Shown here: positions 24,348-32,390 of the stretch, piece by piece
Layout: every line of letters begins with the position of its first letter
Numbering within the stretch: position 1 is the first letter of the stretch
Source: Selenomonas ruminantium subsp. lactilytica TAM6421
GTDB lineage: Bacteria; Bacillota; Negativicutes; Selenomonadales; Selenomonadaceae
DNA length: 64,000 nt
Direction: 5' to 3'
Assembly (NCBI RefSeq): GCF_000284095.1
Contig: NC_017068.1
Span: 558,001 to 622,000, forward strand
Program-made: the position numbers and the translations under genes
Notes under the pieces: generated by a model
Seen by the model: the letters and a program-made list of their open reading frames with translations, nothing else
What the model was told of the DNA's origin: nothing
Databases searched by the model: none

Positions 24348-24376
24348 TTGAAAATCAATAAGAAATGTGTTATTAT
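24348..24376 (+). promoter_or_regulatory. Sigma-70-type promoter of the fum-frd operon
   Basis: TTGAAA, a 17-nt spacer and TATTAT, about 46 nt before the fumarase start. Confidence 0.7.
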
Positions 24377-24421
24377 GTGCCTGCTGATGTGTGATAAAGT
24401 GTATTTATGGGAGGGATTACT

Positions 24422-25264
24422 TTGCGAGAAATCGACGCAAAACAAATCACGGAAACCGTAGCACAGATGTGCAAAGAAGCGGCCTATTACCTTCCGGATG
24501 ACGTCTACAACGCCATGAAGAAGGCGCGGGAGACGGAAACTTCTCCGGTAGGTCAGAATGTCCTCGACCAGATTATCCGCAATGCGGAAATCGCCAAGGC
24601 TGAAGATCGTCCTTACTGCCAGGATACTGGTATGACGATTGTCTTCCTTGAAGTTGGTCAGGATCTGCACATTACGGGCGGTCTGTTGGAAGATGCAGTC
24701 AATGCTGGCATTTCCAAGGGCTATACCGAAGGCTACCTGCGTAAGTCCGTGGTCGGCGAGCCGCTGTTCAATCGTGTGAACACCAAGGACAATACGCCTG
24801 GCGTCATCTACACGAAGATTGTAGCAGGTGATAAGCTCAAGATTACCGTGGCACCGAAGGGCTTTGGTTCCGAGAACAAATCCGGTGTCAAGATGCTGGT
24901 GCCGGCTGATGGTGTGGAAGGTGTGAAGAAAGCGGTTATGGACATTATCCTCCATGCCAGCATGAACCCCTGCCCGCCGATGGTTGTCGGTGTTGGTATC
25001 GGCGGTACCATGGACAGAGCTGCCCTCCTTTCCAAACTGGCTCTGACGCGTTCCGTTGACGAACGTAATCCGATGCCGGAATACGCCAAACTGGAAGGCG
25101 AACTCCTCGAACTCATCAATCAGACGGGTATCGGCCCCCAGCTGGGCGGCAATACCTCGGCACTGGCTGTAAACGTAGAGTGGGGCCCCACTCATATCGC
25201 AGGCCTGCCGGTTGCAGTAACCATTTGCTGCCATGCTATGCGCCATAAACAGCGTGTACTTTGA
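24422..25264 (+). CDS. Class I fumarate hydratase, alpha subunit
   Basis: A 280-residue subunit of the oxygen-sensitive [4Fe-4S] fumarase, interconverting fumarate and malate. The TTG at 24422 is the chosen start, 7 nt after GGGAGGG; the ATG at 24407 would overlap that ribosome site. Motifs include YCQDTGMTIVFLEVGQD (about 65-80) and MNPCPPMVVGVGIGGTMD (about 180-197) with cluster cysteines. The beta subunit follows after 22 bp and the fumarate reductase genes after that, so the operon encodes the malate-fumarate-succinate arm in one unit. Confidence 0.92.
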   Translation: MREIDAKQITETVAQMCKEAAYYLPDDVYNAMKKARETETSPVGQNVLDQIIRNAEIAKAEDRPYCQDTGMTIVFLEVGQDLHITGGLLEDAVNAGISKGYTEGYLRKSVVGEPLFNRVNTKDNTPGVIYTKIVAGDKLKITVAPKGFGSENKSGVKMLVPADGVEGVKKAVMDIILHASMNPCPPMVVGVGIGGTMDRAALLSKLALTRSVDERNPMPEYAKLEGELLELINQTGIGPQLGGNTSALAVNVEWGPTHIAGLPVAVTICCHAMRHKQRVL

Positions 25265-25286
25265 TTTGAGACGGGAGGAAATATAA

Positions 25287-25853
25287 ATGGCTGAACAGAT
25301 TCGGATTCAGACTCCGTTTACGGAGGAAATGAGCCGCAAGCTTAAAGCAGGCGATGCGGTACTTATCTCTGGCGAGATCATCGCCGCTCGTGACGCTGCC
25401 CACAAGGCCATGACGGAAGCTCTGGCTCGGGGCGAGAAACTGCCGGTAGATTGGCAGAATCAGATGGTCTATTATCTGGGGCCGACGCCGGCTAAACCGG
25501 GTGATCCCATTGGTTCCTGCGGCCCGACCACATCCGGTCGTATGGATGCCTACACTCCGACCATGCTGGAACAGGGCATCAAGGGCATGATCGGCAAGGG
25601 GTCCCGCTCCAAAGAAGTGGTGGAATCCATGAAGAAGAACGGTGTGACCTACTTCGCTGCCGTTGGCGGCGCCGCAGCCCTCATCGCTAAATCCGTCAAG
25701 AAGTATGAAGTCCTGGCTTATCCGGAATTAGGTCCGGAAGCAGTGGCCCGCCTTACGGTGGAGGACTTCCCGGCTATCGTGGTCATCGACTGCGAAGGCA
25801 ACAACCTTTACGAGACGAATCAGGCTAAGTATCGTACGCTGAAAGGCTACTGA
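25287..25853 (+). CDS. Class I fumarate hydratase, beta subunit
   Basis: A 188-residue partner of the alpha subunit, equivalent to the C-terminal part of one-chain class I fumarases or the TtdB-type subunit. It has GSCGPTTSGRMDAYTPTMLE (about 71-90), MIGKGSRSKEVVE and YFAAVGGAAALIAKSV, all typical. Ribosome site GGGAGGA. Confidence 0.92.
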   Translation: MAEQIRIQTPFTEEMSRKLKAGDAVLISGEIIAARDAAHKAMTEALARGEKLPVDWQNQMVYYLGPTPAKPGDPIGSCGPTTSGRMDAYTPTMLEQGIKGMIGKGSRSKEVVESMKKNGVTYFAAVGGAAALIAKSVKKYEVLAYPELGPEAVARLTVEDFPAIVVIDCEGNNLYETNQAKYRTLKGY

Positions 25854-25864
25854 TAAAGGTAAAG

Positions 25865-25902
25865 TGGAACAAGGCGGGCACGAGATCTTGCCCGCTATTC
25901 CA
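25865..25902 (+). other. Intercistronic hairpin between fumarase and sdhC
   Basis: TGGAA/TTCCA outside and GCGGGCA/TGCCCGC inside with an 8-nt loop. No T run follows, so it is more likely an mRNA stability or processing element than a terminator. Confidence 0.5.
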
Positions 25903-25925
25903 GGAATTATTTTAGGAGGTATAGA

Positions 25926-26552
25926 ATGTTTCACACAACTTTTTACGTGCGTCGTCTGCATTCATTAGTGGGCCTCTTGGCGTTGGGCATGGTTCTCTTT
26001 GAACATATCTTCACCAACTCCATGGCTCTGGGCGGCGCTCCTGCACTTAACGGAGCCCTGGCAATGATGGAGCTCATCCCGCATCCGATCTTCCTCGGAC
26101 TGGAAATTGGCGCTATTGCAACGCCTCTGCTCTTCCATGCCATCTATGGTATCTACATCTGCCTGCAGGCTAAGAACAATCCGGGCCGTTATGGCTATGT
26201 CCGCAACTGGCAGTTCGCTCTGCAGCGCTGGACGGCATGGTTCCTGGTAGTATTCCTGGTTTGGCACGTATTCTATCTGCGTATCCTGACCAAGGGCATT
26301 GCCGGTGTTCCCATTTCCTATGAACTCCTGCAGAACTACTTCGTAGCAAATCCTGCCTATGCTCTTCTCTACATCATCGGTATGTTTGCTGCCATCTTCC
26401 ATTTCTGCAATGGTATCACGACCTTCTGCATGACCTGGGGTATCGCGAAAGGCCCCCGCGTCCAGAATGTGGTAAGTGCACTGAGCATGGGCCTCTGCGC
26501 TGTGCTGTGCCTCGTGACGCTGGCATTTATGGGCAGCTACTTTGTGATGTAA
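25926..26552 (+). CDS. Succinate dehydrogenase/fumarate reductase cytochrome b subunit
   Basis: A 208-residue membrane anchor with five hydrophobic helices, the size and form of the single diheme-type cytochrome b of the Bacillus/Wolinella class. Candidate heme ligands are His in RRLHSLVG, LFEHIF, LFHAIYGIY, VWHVFYL and IFHFCNG. It ties quinone chemistry in the membrane to the flavoprotein. The operon order C-A-B is also that of this class. Confidence 0.9.
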   Translation: MFHTTFYVRRLHSLVGLLALGMVLFEHIFTNSMALGGAPALNGALAMMELIPHPIFLGLEIGAIATPLLFHAIYGIYICLQAKNNPGRYGYVRNWQFALQRWTAWFLVVFLVWHVFYLRILTKGIAGVPISYELLQNYFVANPAYALLYIIGMFAAIFHFCNGITTFCMTWGIAKGPRVQNVVSALSMGLCAVLCLVTLAFMGSYFVM

Positions 26553-26588
26553 TTGCCTTTGTGTATGGCAAAGTAAAGGAGAATTTCA

Positions 26589-28496
26589 ATGGCTAATAAA
26601 CCTGAAAAAAAGATTATTGTCGTAGGCGGCGGCCTTTCGGGCCTCATGGCTACGCTGAAAATCTGCGAAGACGGCGGTAAGGTTGACCTCTTCTCTTATT
26701 GCCCGGTTAAGCGCTCCCACTCTCTGTGCGCACAGGGCGGCATGAACGCCTGCATGGATACCAAGGGCGAGCACGATTCCATCTATGAGCACTTCGATGA
26801 TACGGTATACGGCGGTGACTTCCTGGCTGACCAGCTGGCTGTCAAAGGCATGGTTGAGGCAGCTCCGAAGCTCGTGCACATGTTTGACCGCATGGGCGTG
26901 CCCTTCACCCGTACGCCGGAAGGTGTTCTTGACCTCCGTAACTTCGGTGGCCAGAAGAACAAGCGTACTGTATTCGCCGGCTCCACCACGGGCCAGCAGC
27001 TCCTCTATGCTCTCGACGAGCAGGTTCGCCGTTGGGAAGTTAAGGGCGGCGTAAAGAAATATGAATTCTGGGAATTCATCAAGATCATCAAGAACAAAGA
27101 CGGTGTTTGCCGTGGTATCGTTGCGCAGAACATGAACTCCAACGAGATCCAGGCATTCCCGGCTGATGTCGTAATCCTGGCAACGGGCGGCCCTGGCCAG
27201 GTATATGGCCGCTGCACGGCTTCTACCATCTGCAACGGTTCTGCAGTATCCGCTGTTTACCAGCAGGGCGCAGAAATCGGTAACCCCGAGTTCCTGCAGA
27301 TCCATCCGACGGCTATTCCGGGTTCCGATAAGAACCGCCTGATGTCCGAAGCCTGCCGTGGTGAAGGCGGCCGCGTCTGGGTATACCGCAAGAACCCCCA
27401 GACGGGCGAAAAAGAACGCTGGTACTTCCTCGAAGACATGTATCCGGCATACGGCAACCTGGTACCCCGTGACGTTGCGTCCCGTGCCATCTACAAGGTC
27501 GTTGTGCATATGGGGCTCGGCATGACCAATCCGAACCGCGTATACCTCGATCTGTCCCATATTCCGGCTGATTACCTGGAGCGCAAACTGGGCGGTATCC
27601 TCGAAATGTACGATGATTTCGTAGGTCAGGATCCCCGTAAGGTTCCCATGGAAATCTTCCCGTCCATCCATTACTCCATGGGTGGCATCTGGGTAGACAG
27701 AGAGCATCACACCAATATCCCGGGCCTCATGGCTTCCGGCGAGTGCGATTACCAGTACCACGGTGCAAACCGTCTCGGTGCAAACTCCCTGCTGTCCGCT
27801 ACTTACTCCGGCACCATCTCCGGTCCGGAAGCTCTGCGCCTTGCCCGCAGCGGCAAGCTGGGTGATGCTCTCACCAACGAAGAGCTGGAAGCAGCCCGCA
27901 AAGAGTGCGTAGAGGAATTCGACAAGATCCGCAACATGAATGGTGCTGAAAATGCTCATCAGATGCACCATGAACTGGGCGACATCATGTACAAATATGT
28001 TTCCATCGAACGCGATAACAACGGCCTCAAACAGTGCATGAAAGAACTCCATGCCCTGCTCAAACGTTGGGACAATATCGGTGTTACGGATCATGGCAAC
28101 TGGGCAAACCAGGAAGCAATGTTCGTGCGCCAGCTCCGCAACATGATCATCTACGCTATGGCCATCACCAAGTCCGCTCTGCAGCGTGACGAAAGCCGCG
28201 GTGCCCATGCGAAGATCGTCCTCAAGTCCGACTATGATAGCTGGGATGCAGCCAAGAAGAAGGCCTTTGACGAGAAGAATGGCAAATACCATTTCGATGC
28301 TGAAACTGGCCGTGCTATGACGGATGATGGCAATGATGACCTGCTGTTCTTTGGCCGTGATGATGAGAAATTCATGCGCACCACGGTGGTATCTTTTGAC
28401 GCTGCCAACAGTGAACCGGAAGTTTCCTATCGTGAATTCGAGCACTCTCTCATTAAGCCGCGTCTGCGTAACTACGCCGTAGCTAAGAAAGAGTAA
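26589..28496 (+). CDS. Fumarate reductase/succinate dehydrogenase flavoprotein subunit
   Basis: A 635-residue FAD protein. It begins with the dinucleotide fold VVGGGLSGLMATLK (about 12-25). The covalent FAD histidine is in KRSHSLCAQGGMNA (about 40-54). The substrate-site region is QIHPTAIPGSDKNRLMSEACRGEGG (about 237-261), and HANRLGANSLL is conserved. The direction (fumarate reduction or succinate oxidation) cannot be told from sequence; in a fermenting anaerobe with a fumarase in the operon, fumarate reduction is more likely. Confidence 0.93.
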   Translation: MANKPEKKIIVVGGGLSGLMATLKICEDGGKVDLFSYCPVKRSHSLCAQGGMNACMDTKGEHDSIYEHFDDTVYGGDFLADQLAVKGMVEAAPKLVHMFDRMGVPFTRTPEGVLDLRNFGGQKNKRTVFAGSTTGQQLLYALDEQVRRWEVKGGVKKYEFWEFIKIIKNKDGVCRGIVAQNMNSNEIQAFPADVVILATGGPGQVYGRCTASTICNGSAVSAVYQQGAEIGNPEFLQIHPTAIPGSDKNRLMSEACRGEGGRVWVYRKNPQTGEKERWYFLEDMYPAYGNLVPRDVASRAIYKVVVHMGLGMTNPNRVYLDLSHIPADYLERKLGGILEMYDDFVGQDPRKVPMEIFPSIHYSMGGIWVDREHHTNIPGLMASGECDYQYHGANRLGANSLLSATYSGTISGPEALRLARSGKLGDALTNEELEAARKECVEEFDKIRNMNGAENAHQMHHELGDIMYKYVSIERDNNGLKQCMKELHALLKRWDNIGVTDHGNWANQEAMFVRQLRNMIIYAMAITKSALQRDESRGAHAKIVLKSDYDSWDAAKKKAFDEKNGKYHFDAETGRAMTDDGNDDLLFFGRDDEKFMRTTVVSFDAANSEPEVSYREFEHSLIKPRLRNYAVAKKE

Positions 28497-28513
28497 GAGG
28501 GAGGACAATAACA

Positions 28514-29266
28514 ATGGCAGAACAGAAAAAAGTCAGATTCATAATCGAGCGTCAGGATGGCCCGGATACGGCCCCCTACACGCAGGAATTCGACGTAGAT
28601 TACCGTCCGGGCCTCAACGTTGTTGCCGCCCTGATGGAAATCCAGAAGAACCCGGTCACCGTTGACGGCAAGAAAGTTGCTCCTGTTGTTTGGGAATGCA
28701 ACTGCCTGGAAAAAGTCTGCGGTGCCTGCATGATGGTTATCAATGGTAAGGCTCGTCAGGCTTGCTGCTCCCTGATTGACAATCTGGAACAGCCCATCCG
28801 CCTGCAGCCGGCCCGTACGTTCCCGGTTATCCGCGACCTGCTCATCGACCGCTCCGTGATGTTTGAAAGCCTCAAACGCATTCAGGGCTGGGTGGAAGTG
28901 GATGGCTCCTGGGAAGTCAAGGATGCCCCGATCCAGAACCCGTACACCGCACAGACGGCTTACGAGATTTCTCACTGCATGACCTGCGGTTGCTGCATGG
29001 AAGCATGCCCCAACGTTGGTCCGCAGTCCGACTTCATCGGCCCGTCCCCGACGGTACAGGCATATCTCTTCAATCTCCATCCGCTGGGAAAATTCGACGC
29101 TCCGAAGCGCCTGAATGCCCTGATGGAAAAAGGCGGCATCACCAGCTGCGGCAACAGCCAGAACTGCGTACAGGCCTGCCCGAAGAACATCAAGCTGACG
29201 ACTTACCTCGCACAGCTCAACCGCGATGTCAACAAACAGGCTCTGAAGAATATCTTCAACCACTAA
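28514..29266 (+). CDS. Fumarate reductase/succinate dehydrogenase iron-sulfur subunit
   Basis: A 250-residue electron-transfer subunit. The N-terminal [2Fe-2S] domain has WECNCLEKVCGACMMV (about 58-73) and a later CC pair. The C-terminal part has the [4Fe-4S] motif CMTCGCCMEACP (about 156-167) and the [3Fe-4S] motif CGNSQNCVQACPKN (about 213-226). It closes the operon and is followed by a clear terminator. Confidence 0.94.
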   Translation: MAEQKKVRFIIERQDGPDTAPYTQEFDVDYRPGLNVVAALMEIQKNPVTVDGKKVAPVVWECNCLEKVCGACMMVINGKARQACCSLIDNLEQPIRLQPARTFPVIRDLLIDRSVMFESLKRIQGWVEVDGSWEVKDAPIQNPYTAQTAYEISHCMTCGCCMEACPNVGPQSDFIGPSPTVQAYLFNLHPLGKFDAPKRLNALMEKGGITSCGNSQNCVQACPKNIKLTTYLAQLNRDVNKQALKNIFNH

Positions 29267-29282
29267 TTGCCTAAGTAATACG

Positions 29283-29307
29283 GCCCCCGCCATTGGCGGG
29301 GGCTTTT
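29283..29307 (+). terminator. Terminator of the fum-frd operon
   Basis: GCCCCCGCC, ATT, GGCGGGGGC, TTTT. Confidence 0.88.
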
Positions 29308-29391
29308 GTCATGAAAGCACTTTTATTGACAAGAGAAGTTAAGAAAAGCCTGCCTGTTGACGATATATTATATGCAGGGAGGTGCGTTTTT

Positions 29392-29805
29392 ATGAACGTG
29401 ACGGATATCAAGGGGAAAGCAGGTGTGACCAATATAGAGCGGTCTAAGACAGAGGGAACGGATGAGCTCAAGGGGCTGTTTGCCGGTATGGTGCAGGAGA
29501 AGCTTAATAGCCTTACGGAAACCTTGGAGGAAATGAATGCGCGGCGGCAGGAGGTCAAAGAGCTGAGAGATCAGCAGCAGTTCACGGAAACCGTGCGCCA
29601 TGTCCTGCCCGATGGTACGATATTGGTGCGGGAGTATGTGGATGGCAGATTGGACAGCAGCTATCGCAAGAAGCCCCATATGAAGGAGGTCCCCGATGAA
29701 AACCAGCCCTTGCCCAGAGCATTGGATGGTACGGTGCTGGAGAGCCAGATCAAAATGAAAAAAGTGCCCACAGTACGCATCTTTGACGATTTCGCGGGGC
29801 AATAG
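29392..29805 (+). CDS. Hypothetical protein, 137 aa
   Basis: The ATG at 29392 follows GGGAGG by 9 nt; longer in-frame starts upstream run through the terminator. The protein has a helical, Glu/Gln/Arg-rich middle (residues 20-60, possible coiled coil) and a C-terminal half with short beta-like motifs (HVLPDGTILVREYVDGRL). There is no signal peptide or membrane segment. A CCTGC/GCAGG pair (29349-29353, 29374-29378) just before the ribosome site could partly hide it. I do not recognise the family. It is monocistronic, ended by a strong terminator. Confidence 0.6.
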   Translation: MNVTDIKGKAGVTNIERSKTEGTDELKGLFAGMVQEKLNSLTETLEEMNARRQEVKELRDQQQFTETVRHVLPDGTILVREYVDGRLDSSYRKKPHMKEVPDENQPLPRALDGTVLESQIKMKKVPTVRIFDDFAGQ

Positions 29806-29809
29806 GCAG

Positions 29810-29854
29810 AACGTGTCATTTCTGAACGAGGCAGTCAGAAATGACACGTTTTAT
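29810..29854 (+). terminator. Terminator after the 137-aa gene
   Basis: A 16-bp stem AACGTGTCATTTCTGA / TCAGAAATGACACGTT with a 9-nt loop, followed by TT. Confidence 0.85.
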
Positions 29855-29870
29855 GTTTGTGGGAATCGTA

Positions 29871-29900
29871 TTGAAAAATATTATCGAATTTAAGGATAAT
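29871..29900 (+). promoter_or_regulatory. Candidate promoter for the 29969-32237 pair
   Basis: TTGAAA, an 18-nt spacer and GATAAT, about 70 nt before the gene at 29969. Confidence 0.5.
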
Positions 29901-29968
29901 TTAAGAATGTTATTGTATCATAAGCAGTGTTAGAGAATCTTCCCAGCTTAGCAAGGGGATGAAGGGAA

Positions 29969-30703
29969 ATGGAGAATCAGGGATTTCGGGAGCGCTGCGA
30001 ATTTGATTTTATCCGGGAGGCGTTAGGGACACTATTTCGGAAGTATCATAGTCACAGGCTGAATTCCAGTGAAGCTTATATCGAGTCCGGCAATCTGCTG
30101 GAATATGATCCTTTATGTGCAGAGGCGCTTTTCTTTCGGTTCTATGCTCTGCGCAATCTGCTGCGTCCGGAAAAAAACCAGGAGTTTTTTTCCCATACTG
30201 GTCGGCCGGAGGTCAGATTGCTGCAGCAGCTTGTAACCGGTCAGGTGACAGAAGGGGATTATCCCTTGGAGGATGATGGGCAGCTGCATTATTATCTGCG
30301 TACCCGGTCGGAGCTTTTGGATCTGTGCAGCCGGGAGTTCTATGGTTATGTGCAGGCTTTATTGGGGCATGGTCCTATGGCATTGCAGATGGATATCATG
30401 GCGAAGATCTGCCTGTTTGAGGGCATCTATCTGGAGGAACGGCAGCTGTTCCAGATAGATGGCAAACATTATCTGGAGCCTTACCTGCCCTATATCATGG
30501 AAATGATCCTTGATCTCAAGCCAGAGCAGCTGCCCCGTTTGCATGCTGTTTTTGCCAAGGCTAAAGCGGTCTTGAGTGACAAATGGCAGGAACAGTCCCG
30601 GCGAAAAGACGCTGAAAAGGGGATTGAGTTCAAGGTCCTGGAAGATGAACTGACAGACATTATGAAGGACATGGCTCTGCATCGGCAGAGTGGTTATACA
30701 TGA
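29969..30703 (+). CDS. Hypothetical protein, 244 aa, upstream of flotillin
   Basis: A soluble, mostly helical protein with many Leu/Arg/Glu/Tyr residues, repeated YxxY-like patterns and no clear motif, signal or membrane segment. The stretch SSEAYIESGNLLEYDPLCAEALFFRFYALRN reads like a TPR-type helix pair. It ends 13 bp before the flotillin-like gene, so the two are probably one operon. I do not recognise the family. Confidence 0.65.
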   Translation: MENQGFRERCEFDFIREALGTLFRKYHSHRLNSSEAYIESGNLLEYDPLCAEALFFRFYALRNLLRPEKNQEFFSHTGRPEVRLLQQLVTGQVTEGDYPLEDDGQLHYYLRTRSELLDLCSREFYGYVQALLGHGPMALQMDIMAKICLFEGIYLEERQLFQIDGKHYLEPYLPYIMEMILDLKPEQLPRLHAVFAKAKAVLSDKWQEQSRRKDAEKGIEFKVLEDELTDIMKDMALHRQSGYT

Positions 30704-30716
30704 TCATGGAGAAAGG

Positions 30717-32237
30717 ATGTTGATTTTTTTGGTTTATCTTATTCCTGTTGCAATTTTTGTCGTCGTCATCATGGCGATTGCGCTGACCTGCTGGGTGAAG
30801 GCACCGCCTGATGTGGCCTTCATTCTCTCCGGCTGGCGGGCCAAGCCCCGGATGCTGGTGGGACAGGGCGGTGTGAAGATCCCGCTGTTGGAACGTGTAG
30901 ACCGCCTGTTCCTGGGGCAGATGACGGTGGATATCCGCACCCAGCAGAGTGTGCCCACCAATGACTTCATCAACGTGAAGGTGGACGCTGTAGCGAAGGT
31001 TTCCGTGGATGATTCTGAGGAAGCCCGTCTGCTGGCCTCCAAGAACTTCCTGAACCTGACGCCGGAACTCATTGCTGACCAGCTTCGGGATTCCCTGGAA
31101 GGTAACATGCGTGAGATTGTAGGCACCCTGTCCCTGAAGGAAATCAGCACGAATCGCGATTCTTTTTCCGAACAGGTCAAGGCGGCCGCTGCACAGGACA
31201 TGGAACGTCTGGGCATCAAGGTGATTTCCTGCAATATCCAGAATATCACCGATGAGACAGGCTTGATCACGGATCTGGGTGCTGACAACACCGCCCGCAT
31301 CCGCAAGGATGCCTCCATTGCCAAGGCACTGGCTGACCGCGATGTGTCGGTGAAGCAGGCTGAGGCCATGAAGGAAGCCAATGATGCCAAGGTCAAGGCG
31401 GAATTGGAAATCGCCCAGCGGCAGAATGAACTGGCCATCCGCAAGGCGGAACTCAAGCGGGAATCAGATATCAAGCAGGCAGAAGCCGATGCGGCTTATG
31501 CCATTCAGGAACAGGAACAGCGCAAGGCCATCGAGACGGCTACGGTGGATGCGGAAATCGCCAAGGCCAACCGCGAAGAAGCCCTGCGCAAGCAGCAGGT
31601 AGCTGTCCGCGAACAGGAACTGGCAGCTGAAGTCCAGAAGAAGGCCGATGCGGATAAGTACAATATCAGCAAGCAGGCAGAGGCAGAACTGGCTAAGCGT
31701 CAGCGCGAATCCGAAGCAAAGCTCTATGAACAGCAGCGGGATGCTGAAGCCCAGAAGGCTCAGGCTGAAGCCAAAAAATATGCCATGGAGCAGGAAGCTG
31801 CCGGTATCACGGCCAAGGCCCAGGCAGAAGCAGAAGCCATCCGCCTGAAAGGTGAGGCCGAGGCTGCCGCCATGGACAAGAAGGCAGAAGCCTTGAAGAA
31901 ATACGGCAAGGCTGCTATGGCCCAGATGGCTATCGAGATCCTGCCGAAGGTAGCTGCCGAAGTGGCCAAGCCCCTGGGAACCATTGATAAGGTCACGATT
32001 TTCGGCGGTGGCAATGGCAGCGGCATGTCCACCATGTCGGATAATGTGCCCCTGGTCATGGCCAAGACCATCCAGACCATCAAGGAAGCAACCGGCGTGG
32101 ATATCGCGGAAATCATGCGTGCGGAATCCTATGATGCCAAGGTGACGAAGAACGTCAATGTATCCGGCATGGCAGAAGAAGAGGCCCGTGATGCGGTGGC
32201 TGCGGCAGCAGTGGCCGGTGTCACCGCCAAAGCATAA
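30717..32237 (+). CDS. Flotillin-like SPFH-domain protein
   Basis: A 506-residue membrane scaffold protein. Residues 1-22 form an N-terminal hydrophobic anchor. The SPFH (band 7) domain covers about 25-200, with MTVDIRTQQSVPTNDF and NIQNITDETGLITDLG. Residues 200-400 are an Ala/Glu/Lys/Gln-rich coiled coil. The C-terminus is Ala-rich. Flotillins organise membrane microdomains and influence signalling and secretion. The ATG at 30717 was chosen (GGAG 5 nt upstream); a GTG at 30690 is possible. The usual NfeD partner is not adjacent. Confidence 0.9.
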   Translation: MLIFLVYLIPVAIFVVVIMAIALTCWVKAPPDVAFILSGWRAKPRMLVGQGGVKIPLLERVDRLFLGQMTVDIRTQQSVPTNDFINVKVDAVAKVSVDDSEEARLLASKNFLNLTPELIADQLRDSLEGNMREIVGTLSLKEISTNRDSFSEQVKAAAAQDMERLGIKVISCNIQNITDETGLITDLGADNTARIRKDASIAKALADRDVSVKQAEAMKEANDAKVKAELEIAQRQNELAIRKAELKRESDIKQAEADAAYAIQEQEQRKAIETATVDAEIAKANREEALRKQQVAVREQELAAEVQKKADADKYNISKQAEAELAKRQRESEAKLYEQQRDAEAQKAQAEAKKYAMEQEAAGITAKAQAEAEAIRLKGEAEAAAMDKKAEALKKYGKAAMAQMAIEILPKVAAEVAKPLGTIDKVTIFGGGNGSGMSTMSDNVPLVMAKTIQTIKEATGVDIAEIMRAESYDAKVTKNVNVSGMAEEEARDAVAAAAVAGVTAKA

Positions 32238-32248
32238 TCAATAATAGG

Positions 32249-32293
32249 AAAAAGTCTGAGCGTGTCAAAGGTTTGGCATGTTCAGGCTTTTTC
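32249..32293 (+). terminator. Terminator after the flotillin gene
   Basis: AAAAAGTCTGA...CGTG pairs with CATG...TTCAGGCTTTTT, with small bulges and a T-rich end. Confidence 0.6.
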
Positions 32294-32303
32294 TTGTTTT
32301 CAC

Positions 32304-32333
32304 TTGCTTATTGCCCCTGTTTAGGTATAAAAT
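32304..32333 (+). promoter_or_regulatory. Candidate promoter for the EAL protein and queF
   Basis: TTGCTT, an 18-nt spacer and TAAAAT, about 58 nt before the start codon. Confidence 0.5.
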
Positions 32334-32390
32334 ATTAATAAGTGGGTATGTTGCCCTAAGGATGATGGTCGGCAATGTAGGATGATAATT

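Noticed and set aside
26586-28514. A 642-codon minus-strand frame opposite the fumarate reductase flavoprotein
   Set aside because: The plus strand encodes an unmistakable flavoprotein; the other is a codon-bias shadow. The same holds for the long minus-strand frames at 6110-7579, 8262-9785, 41714-43285 and 43822-45168.
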